Positions 5,829-10,350 of a stretch of DNA of 10,350 bases are shown in pieces. Made by a program: the position numbers and the translations under genes. Position 1 is the stretch's first letter. Each line of letters starts with the position of its first letter. This DNA comes from a bacterium (GTDB taxonomy: Bacteria > UBA9089 > JASEGY01): positions 1-10,350 of the forward strand of contig JASEGY010000097.1 of assembly GCA_030019105.1 (NCBI GenBank), written 5' to 3'. Below the pieces are notes generated by a model, which did not search any database, had not been told where the DNA came from, and worked only from the letters and a program-made list of their open reading frames with translations.

Positions 5829-8246
5829 TTATTTTTGCGTAATCCACAGCAGGATCAAACTCACTAAATTAACTGCCGCCGTAAAGAAAGAAGTCCAAAT
5901 TAAACCCAGAAGTGGAATCAGCGCCAGACTGATCAGACTCGCTCCCAGGCAAGCGCCAAATAGGTCCGCCCCATAAATAAGCCCGGTAATTTTGCCTGTT
6001 CTCCCTTCTTCCCAGCAGGCTTCACAGGCAAGAGGAAATTGAAGCCCACCCATTATTCCAGCGACAAGAGGTAAGAGGATAAAGATGAACTCCCCACCCC
6101 CGCTTTTAGCCAGGCCCATAAGAACAAAGGGCAGCAAAAAAGAATAAATAACTACGACTAATTGTATCCTGGTCAGTCTTTCGATTGCGGATTGCGGATT
6201 GCGGATTGCGGATTGATTTGACCTCTGACTTCTGACTCCTGACTCCTGTCTTCTGTCTTCTGACATCTGTCTTCTGATCCACCATCCTCCCAGGACAAGT
6301 CCAACCATAAACATAGCCATAATAAGCCCAAGTCGATAATAAACATAGCCATAAATTGCCTGATGGGCAAGGATAATAATTATCTGGAAGGTAATCTCAG
6401 CGAACCCGGTGGTCATTACAGCCGTAATAACCGGTAGTTTTCGACGAAACCTTAAAGCAAGCGGAAGCATAATGATCAAGAAAAATAGGACAGCCAGGAA
6501 AGGAACCTCGGGTCCCATTCCGGAGAAAGTAGTAATTAAAGGCTGTACCGAGGATGGGAAATGAGCTCCCCAAACAAGGAGGTAGTAAAGGTAACCAATA
6601 GGCGTAAAGTCAGAATTTATTCTACCCGCTCCCCCCTCGATTAAAGTGCGTTGGAGATAAGCTACTCTGTCAGGAGTTAGTCTGGCCGGAAGATAAGCCT
6701 CGGAGACATATATTGTCTCTATTTTCCTCTCCTTAAGTCTTTTTATCAGTTCCTGTGAATTTAAGGTTAAATCAGCCGCCTCGCCGCCGGCCAAAAAGTA
6801 ATTTGTCTCCCCGGGAACAACTATTACTCTGTCAAAGAAACTACGCAAGGTATTAAATATACAAGAGAGAAGCCGCTGCAGTTCCGGATTGATATAATTC
6901 TCGGAGGAAGTGAGTCCAAAGGCGATGAGGCCATCCGGCGAGAGGATCTGTTTTGCCTCACTAAAGAATTCTCGGGAATAAAAGCGATTAATCTGGGCCG
7001 TGGAGGGGTCGGGCAGATTGACCAGGATAACATCGTAAAACGTCTGTTTAGTTTGCTTGATGAAGGATCGTCCATCAACGTGTCTTACCCTGACCCGTTC
7101 GTCTTCCAAAGCATTGAGGTCTTCCGGCGGAAGTATCCGGCGGGATAGTTCAATTACCAGAGGATCAAGCTCCAGATAGTCAATCTCTTTCACAGGATAC
7201 TTAAGGATCTCCAGGAGGGTGCCACCCGCACCTCTGCCGATTAGAAGTATCTTTTGGGGATCGGGATGTTGGAGGAGAGCCAGATGAACCAATTCCTCAG
7301 ACCCAATCCGATCCCGGGTGGTAAACATAAGGCCTCCATTCTCATAAAAGCTGAATTCATCACCTAATCTGGTAATTGAGACACGCCCATAAATGGAATC
7401 CTGGGTTTTGACCAGCTTCAGATTTTGCCATCTTAGAGATTGAGAGATGGTCTCCATCCTTTCTGTTCCCATCCAAAGTCCTATTAGAGTGATGCCTCCC
7501 AGAGCAAAAACTCCAAGCTTCAGACTGAACCGTCTCATAGTTTTTATTTGCAAGAAACAAGATGAGATCAAATTAAGCAGGCTAAGGCAGATGATAATTT
7601 TGAGCGGCAACATCATCGGGATGAGTAAACTAAAGATCAAGCCGCCCCCACTTGCCCCCAGGGCCTCTATGATGTAAACCGAAGTGACCCGGCTGATTTC
7701 GGATTTCGGATGGCTGATTTCGGATTGCGGATGGGGAATTGCGGATTGTTCCGATTGCAGATTGCACACCCACTTCGTGGGTACCCGGGATTGCGGATTG
7801 CAGAATGCAGAATGGAAAATCCGAAATCCGAAATCCGAAATCCGAAATGGAGATGTTTTTATCCGGCAGGCTAAAATGAACTGAACCCCGAGCAAGCTTG
7901 CCAGGGGGGCTGGTGAAAGCAGGGATAGGAGAAGTATAGGCACGGGGCCGACCATTTCTCCGGGGAGCAAATCAGGAAATAATAGCCTGGCCCTGACCAG
8001 AATAATAACGGCAGGTAAGGCAAAGGAAGTAATTATTTGAGCCAACCCCAGCACCAAATGGGGCCGGCTTAGTTTATCCACTAATCGACCTGGCAGACTG
8101 CTGCCTAAGCCTGCCCAAAAAAGCCAGGAAGCCAGAGTTAAACCAATTAAAAGTTCGTTCCCGCCGACCGCCGCCATAAGTTCTCTCAAGAGGATGACTT
8201 GAGAGACCATGGAAGTGAAGCCGATAATTAAAATAGCAAGAAACAT
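5829..8246 (-). CDS. Multi-pass membrane protein with a central spermidine-synthase-like domain
   Basis: This 805-aa protein has about seven hydrophobic segments in residues 1-262, a soluble SAM-type Rossmann domain (about 285-490), then about seven more hydrophobic segments (548-802). This resembles the fused membrane/spermidine-synthase family. The soluble part shows YGRVSIT (286-292), a glycine-rich loop IGRGAGGTLLEIL (336-348), YLELDP (357-362), VDGRSF (390-395) and YDVILVNLPDP (404-414). In classical spermidine synthases the last motif is D-x-x-D-P; the first Asp is Asn410 here, so aminopropyl transfer is doubtful and the substrate is unknown. Two low-complexity insertions (about 132-186 and 660-689) are encoded by dispersed repeats and keep the frame. 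The start is supported by a GGGAGG site (8254-8259). The gene seems to stand alone: a terminator lies upstream and a new promoter just downstream. Confidence 0.85.
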   Translation of the reverse strand: MFLAILIIGFTSMVSQVILLRELMAAVGGNELLIGLTLASWLFWAGLGSSLPGRLVDKLSRPHLVLGLAQIITSFALPAVIILVRARLLFPDLLPGEMVGPVPILLLSLLSPAPLASLLGVQFILACRIKTSPFRISDFGFRIFHSAFCNPQSRVPTKWVCNLQSEQSAIPHPQSEISHPKSEISRVTSVYIIEALGASGGGLIFSLLIPMMLPLKIIICLSLLNLISSCFLQIKTMRRFSLKLGVFALGGITLIGLWMGTERMETISQSLRWQNLKLVKTQDSIYGRVSITRLGDEFSFYENGGLMFTTRDRIGSEELVHLALLQHPDPQKILLIGRGAGGTLLEILKYPVKEIDYLELDPLVIELSRRILPPEDLNALEDERVRVRHVDGRSFIKQTKQTFYDVILVNLPDPSTAQINRFYSREFFSEAKQILSPDGLIAFGLTSSENYINPELQRLLSCIFNTLRSFFDRVIVVPGETNYFLAGGEAADLTLNSQELIKRLKERKIETIYVSEAYLPARLTPDRVAYLQRTLIEGGAGRINSDFTPIGYLYYLLVWGAHFPSSVQPLITTFSGMGPEVPFLAVLFFLIIMLPLALRFRRKLPVITAVMTTGFAEITFQIIIILAHQAIYGYVYYRLGLIMAMFMVGLVLGGWWIRRQMSEDRRQESGVRSQRSNQSAIRNPQSAIERLTRIQLVVVIYSFLLPFVLMGLAKSGGGEFIFILLPLVAGIMGGLQFPLACEACWEEGRTGKITGLIYGADLFGACLGASLISLALIPLLGLIWTSFFTAAVNLVSLILLWITQK
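6184..6275. repeat. Tandem-repeat tract inside the membrane-protein gene (insertion 2)
   Basis: Four tandem copies of the heptamer ATTGCGG (6184-6211) are followed by a TCTGACTTC/TCTGTCTTC-type tract (about 6219-6275). Read on the coding strand it gives residues of the pattern SEDRRQESGVRSQ and NPQSAIRNPQSA, unlike the hydrophobic surroundings. It falls in a loop between two membrane segments and keeps the frame open. Confidence 0.85.
7693..7850. repeat. Inverted heptamer-repeat tract inside the membrane-protein gene (insertion 1)
   Basis: The left arm has repeated GATTTCGG/GGATTGCGG (about 7693-7750). The right arm has four tandem AAATCCG units (7817-7844), so the block can fold back on itself. 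A small hairpin ACCCAC-TTC-GTGGGT sits in the middle (about 7769-7783). Translated, it adds about 55 residues of the pattern ISDFGFRI, NPQS and HPKSEIS between ILACRIK and the membrane segment beginning VYIIEALG, with no stop codon. Confidence 0.85.
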
Positions 8247-8310
8247 AGCGCGGCCTCCCGCCGCAACAAAAAATAGGCATTGTTCATCGTTTCGGCCACC
8301 AGAGCGCTGA

Positions 8311-8343
8311 AGAAACCAGGTTTCTTCAAGAAACCTGGTTTCT
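8311..8343. repeat. 33-bp perfect palindrome, copy 2
   Basis: It is identical to the palindrome at 2234-2266. Here it lies 65 bp upstream of the start codon of the membrane-protein gene. It may lie in that gene's leader, although no promoter is recognisable nearby. Confidence 0.92.
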
Positions 8344-8385
8344 AAGAGCTGGGCTGCAAGCCAATTTCAGACACCACCAAAAAAC

Positions 8386-8417
8386 AGGGCGCTGGAATAA
8401 CTCCAGCGCCCTATTTT
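8386..8417 (-). terminator. Intrinsic terminator upstream of the membrane-protein gene
   Basis: A perfect 11-bp stem (8386-8396 with 8402-8412; AGGGCGCTGGA/TCCAGCGCCCT) closes on a 5-nt loop. On the - strand it is followed by GTTTTTTGG, giving a U6 tract, so it would stop leftward transcription from the PorV/PorQ-like gene. On the + strand the tail is ATTTTCTT, so weaker bidirectional activity is possible. The remaining bases 8344-8467 hold nothing else I recognise. Confidence 0.8.
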
Positions 8418-8467
8418 CTTAAACCAAGTATTGCCAGCACTTCAAGAAACAAAGGAGAAGATGAAAG

Positions 8468-8493
8468 GTAAGCGTTGATACCTGAATGCTTAC
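8468..8493. repeat. Remnant of the GTAAGCG-ended element family
   Basis: This 26-bp piece begins GTAAGCGTT and ends ACCTGAATGCTTAC, whose complement reads GTAAGCATTCAGGT. Both termini of the 5365-5510 element family therefore lie almost back to back with the interior gone. No flanking duplication is visible. Confidence 0.5.
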
Positions 8494-8496
8494 TTA

Positions 8497-8746
8497 GAGC
8501 CTATCCCAAAACCTACTTTTTGGATGTGGCCCAGACGTCTCGCCTGTGGGCATATTCACAGCCAGGACGGCTGTGCTATACTCAACGCGGGCATAATCTG
8601 CGATTTTGTACCTTCTCAATAACTTGGGGCAATCTGTGTTGTAAGTTGTAAGTTGTAGGTTACGCCTACTATCTACAACTTACAACCTACAACCTGTTCA
8701 AAATCACTATTTATGACCGTGCTGAGTATACTTTTGGAATAGGCTT
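8497..8746. mobile_element. MITE-like element abutting the stop of the PorV/PorQ-like gene
   Basis: The ends AGCCTATCCCAAAA (8498-8511) and TTTTGGAATAGGCT (8732-8745) form a 14-bp inverted repeat with one mismatch. The block is flanked by TTA (8494-8496) and TTA (8747-8749), or TTAG by another reading, resembling a 3-4 bp target duplication as in IS5-related groups. The interior has a CACAGCC-AGGAC-GGCTGTG hairpin (about 8560-8578) and a longer stem of GTTGTAAGTTGTA type (8639-8660 against 8675-8695). The right-hand TTA is also the stop codon of the neighbouring gene. It has no transposase. Confidence 0.65.
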
Positions 8747-9685
8747 TTAGAACCTGAGCAGAAGGGCAATGCGGTGAGACAATTCTTTTAATTCCTTCCC
8801 GTAAGTGACGACCGCATAGTCTAACTTATAATCACCGTGGGAAAATCCAACTCCCGCTGAGAAACCGGAAAGGGCATCTTGCTTATTTCGATCGGCCAGA
8901 AATTTGTACCCCGCCCTGAGGACGGCAAATTCATTAACCTGCTTTTCCGCCCCGGCAGCCAATGAGAGATTATTGTCGCGAGGGATGTCAACCTCAAGAC
9001 CAAAAATAACATCCTCTCTCAAACGATGGCTGCTCCCTATCTTTACGATAAAAGGGAGCGGCTCACCGTCTATATCCGGCCCGATATTCTGCAAGACAAA
9101 AGACACCTTGTTTGCCTTGGGACCAAAGGGAAGCTCATAAAGAATCCCCAGATCCATGGCCACTCCATGAGCGCTTTCATCAGCGATCTTGCGACTGATA
9201 ACCTTAACGGCGGCTCCACCCGAAATATCATACCTCATCGGAAAGCCGCATCCTATAGAAAAAGCAAAGAACCTGGCATTATGAGTTCCTGATTGCCCCA
9301 GTGGCTCACCGCCAGGCCCTTCCCCTACATTAGGTATATCTCCGGCATCAATGATAGCCAACCCGGCTCCAAGGGAGCCGAAGGGCTTAAATTGCTGCGC
9401 AAAACCAAAGTATTCATACCGTGTATCCAGCAGCCATTCGGTATGCGTAAAGGAGAACTCCCTGGTCTTGAGATTAACCAGACCGGCTGGATTCCAATAC
9501 AGGGCAAAGGCATCATCCGCTATGGCCCCATAAGCTTCCCCCATCGCGGCCGGCCTGGCCCCGACGCCTATCTTTAAAAAGTTGGCCGCCGTTGTCCCGG
9601 TTTCGTCACTGGCCGCCCAACTCTGGCCAGTTAAATATATGGCCACAAGTGCGACTAAACTCCATATTTTGATTGACTTTTTCAT
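8747..9685 (-). CDS. PorV/PorQ-family (UPF0164-like) outer-membrane beta-barrel protein
   Basis: This 312-aa secreted protein has a signal peptide (KK at 2-3, hydrophobic to about residue 20, cleavage likely after SWA or SWAA at 22-25). The family signature GVGARPAAMGEAYGAIADDA (40-59) is followed by FALYWNPAGL. The rest is glycine-rich alternating strands, and the last residue is Phe (IALLLRF), the usual outer-membrane assembly signal. In Bacteroidetes, PorV and PorQ serve type IX secretion; relatives elsewhere have no assigned role, so I do not claim secretion function. The frame stays open upstream to 9775, but ATG at 9685 is chosen because GGGGGAGG (9692-9699) precedes it, the signal peptide starts there, and the upstream codons come from a repeat. 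A sigma-28-like promoter lies upstream. Confidence 0.87.
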   Translation of the reverse strand: MKKSIKIWSLVALVAIYLTGQSWAASDETGTTAANFLKIGVGARPAAMGEAYGAIADDAFALYWNPAGLVNLKTREFSFTHTEWLLDTRYEYFGFAQQFKPFGSLGAGLAIIDAGDIPNVGEGPGGEPLGQSGTHNARFFAFSIGCGFPMRYDISGGAAVKVISRKIADESAHGVAMDLGILYELPFGPKANKVSFVLQNIGPDIDGEPLPFIVKIGSSHRLREDVIFGLEVDIPRDNNLSLAAGAEKQVNEFAVLRAGYKFLADRNKQDALSGFSAGVGFSHGDYKLDYAVVTYGKELKELSHRIALLLRF

Positions 9686-9710
9686 AATGCATCCTCCCCC
9701 TTTTATTTTG

Positions 9711-9805
9711 GTAATTGGTGGTCTGGTCGTCTGGTGGCCTGATGTTTTAATGGAAGCAAATCCACTACCAGACACCAGGCTACTAGACTACCAGACACCG
9801 GTTAC
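9711..9805. repeat. GTAA-ended inverted-repeat element in the leader of the PorV/PorQ-like gene
   Basis: The left end GTAATTGGTGGTCTGG (from 9711) pairs imperfectly with the right end CCAGACACCGGTTAC (to 9805). The interior repeats CCAGAC/GTCTGG words so the block folds into a long hairpin. GTAA ends recall the other elements here. No clean 8-bp flanking duplication is seen, although TTTTAT occurs on both sides (9701-9706 and 9806-9811). It lies between the predicted promoter and the ribosome binding site. Confidence 0.5.
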
Positions 9806-9810
9806 TTTTA

Positions 9811-9838
9811 TAATCGGCTTCTATGGTGAAATACTTTA
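9811..9838 (-). promoter_or_regulatory. Sigma-28 (FliA/SigD)-like promoter for the PorV/PorQ-like gene
   Basis: The - strand reads TAAAGTAT (9838-9831), a 12-nt spacer and GCCGATTA (9818-9811). The FliA consensus is TAAAGTTT-N11-GCCGATAA, so each half matches at 7 of 8 bases with a spacer one longer. Sigma-D type promoters accept TAAA to GCCGAT spacings of about this size. Transcription would begin near 9804, leaving a leader of about 120 nt. Confidence 0.55.
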
Positions 9839-9886
9839 CGGAATCTATAATCTCGGATTGCAAATCGCGAATCTATCTTTTTAAAT

Positions 9887-9907
9887 CCGCAATCCGCAAT
9901 CCGCAAT
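9887..9907. repeat. Three tandem CCGCAAT heptamers
   Basis: Three consecutive CCGCAAT units (reverse complement ATTGCGG) match the heptamer repeated four times at 6184-6211. With GGATTGCAAATCGCGAATC (about 9855-9873) they form a loose inverted repeat just upstream of the promoter at 9913. Confidence 0.85.
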
Positions 9908-9912
9908 TCTTC

Positions 9913-9941
9913 TTGACTTCCCATTAGTTCAATGGTATACT
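9913..9941 (+). promoter_or_regulatory. Sigma-70 promoter of the small-gene operon
   Basis: TTGACT (9913-9918), a 17-nt spacer and TATACT (9936-9941), with TGG before the -10 giving an extended -10. The predicted start of transcription is near 9948, at or within a few bases of the first codon, so the first gene would be read from a leaderless or near-leaderless mRNA. Confidence 0.75.
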
Positions 9942-9950
9942 AAATACGTG

Positions 9951-10145
9951 ATGGATTGGAACCAACGAGAAGGACTGTCTAAATATCTCTATGATTTAAG
10001 TAAACTGAGCTTTGCCCTCCTTCTGATAGGCTCACTTATTAGCAAAACACCCTTTAATCCCAAACTCTTTTGGTTGGGCCTATTTTCTACTATTGGTTTT
10101 GCTCTTCTTGCTCTCTATTTTTCAAGAAAGGAGAAAGAACAATGA
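9951..10145 (+). CDS. Small two-helix membrane protein, unknown function
   Basis: This 64-aa protein has a polar start (MDWNQREGLSKYLYDLSK) and two hydrophobic segments (about 20-33 and 40-58), then a charged tail SRKEKEQ. The layout resembles small uncharacterised membrane families such as DUF6722, but I cannot assign it with certainty. No Shine-Dalgarno precedes it. The promoter predicts a 5' end at about 9948, so ATG 9951, or the in-frame GTG at 9948, would be at the extreme 5' end. The stop overlaps the next start in ATGA (10142-10145), indicating translational coupling. Confidence 0.7.
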   Translation: MDWNQREGLSKYLYDLSKLSFALLLIGSLISKTPFNPKLFWLGLFSTIGFALLALYFSRKEKEQ

Positions 10146-10270
10146 ACGAAACAAATCAGTCCTATCTGATAATTCTCTTCGGAATTGGCAATGTAATAGC
10201 TTGGGGAGGACTAGCCATTGCCTATTACCTAGATCACCGCAAGAATCTGTCGGAGAAAGAAAATGAATGA
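10142..10270 (+). CDS. 42-aa single-helix membrane protein, unknown function
   Basis: The protein starts MNETNQSYL, has one hydrophobic segment (about 8-29, IILFGIGNVIAWGGLAIAYY) and a charged end (DHRKNLSEKENE). The start is supported by AAGGAG (10128-10133) and by the 4-bp overlap with the preceding stop. The size recalls small accessory subunits of membrane complexes, but there is no specific match. Its stop lies inside the next reading frame. Confidence 0.65.
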   Translation: MNETNQSYLIILFGIGNVIAWGGLAIAYYLDHRKNLSEKENE

Positions 10271-10350
10271 GACAGCTCAGTTCCATCTGGAAATTTTCGT
10301 ATCCTCTTCAAAAGTCATGGTAGAACCCGTTCAGGTTGTCAGGTTCAGAG
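10263..10350 (+). CDS. Start of a third coupled gene, truncated by the window end
   Basis: The open frame begins MNETAQFHLEIF at 10263, with GGAG at 10252-10255 seven bases before it and an 8-bp overlap with the preceding gene. Only 29 residues are visible. Its ribosome site and first nine codons closely resemble those of the preceding gene (10130-10168 against 10252-10289), suggesting a duplicated start region. The last 22 bases (GTTCAGGTTGTCAGG...) recall the ends of the GTAAGCG element family, so the natural 3' part may be disrupted. Function is unknown. Confidence 0.5.
   Translation, partial: MNETAQFHLEIFVSSSKVMVEPVQVVRFR

Noticed and set aside
6184..6275. Possible CRISPR array, because of short tandem repeats
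   Set aside because: The units are 7-10 bp without unique spacers and lie inside a coding frame.
7447..7884. Small + strand open frames within the membrane-protein gene
   Set aside because: They are complementary-strand shadows that traverse the heptamer repeats, with no start signals.
9686..9775. 30-residue N-terminal extension of the PorV/PorQ-like gene
   Set aside because: The extension is mostly translated CCAGAC-type repeat and lacks a ribosome site at 9775; the signal peptide and GGGGGAGG both support the start at 9685.

Overview
The window looks like a chromosomal segment of a motile, Gram-negative (diderm) bacterium. The evidence is a flagellin, a PorV/PorQ-type outer-membrane protein with a signal peptide and a C-terminal Phe, and strong GGGAGG-type ribosome binding sites. 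Dispersed small repeats are unusually dense, of a kind familiar from uncultivated lineages, but I cannot place the phylum from sequence alone.

Layout: purH (99-1634, +) encodes the last two steps of IMP synthesis. It is followed by a gene-free stretch (1635-2328) holding two nested non-autonomous elements, each with GTAA-starting terminal inverted repeats and a perfect 8-bp target duplication (IS66-like). After these comes a strong bidirectional terminator and a 33-bp palindrome. A 658-aa flagellin (2329-4305, -) follows, with three copies of a Flagellin_IN-like module in its variable region. Upstream of it lies about 1.5 kb without genes (4306-5828), ending at a near-perfect sigma-70 promoter that points toward flagellin. 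This stretch contains a series of small hairpins whose loops display ANGGA, the CsrA/RsmA recognition motif, and the flagellin Shine-Dalgarno itself sits in such a loop. It also carries two mobile-element-like inverted-repeat blocks.

Next are an 805-aa membrane protein with a central spermidine-synthase-like domain (5829-8246, -), carrying two in-frame low-complexity repeat tracts, and a repeat-rich gap (8247-8746) with a second copy of the 33-bp palindrome, a terminator, a short element remnant and a 250-bp MITE-like element abutting the next stop codon. The PorV/PorQ-like gene (8747-9685, -) has a sigma-28-like promoter upstream. The right edge holds an operon of very small genes on the + strand (9951 to the window end), starting from a sigma-70 promoter that gives an almost leaderless mRNA.

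The main theme is non-coding: the flagellin leader looks like a multi-site CsrA-type RNA regulator or sponge, and the gene gaps are built largely of miniature mobile elements. The coding genes do not form one pathway. Flagellin and the gene behind the sigma-28-like promoter may share motility-linked control.
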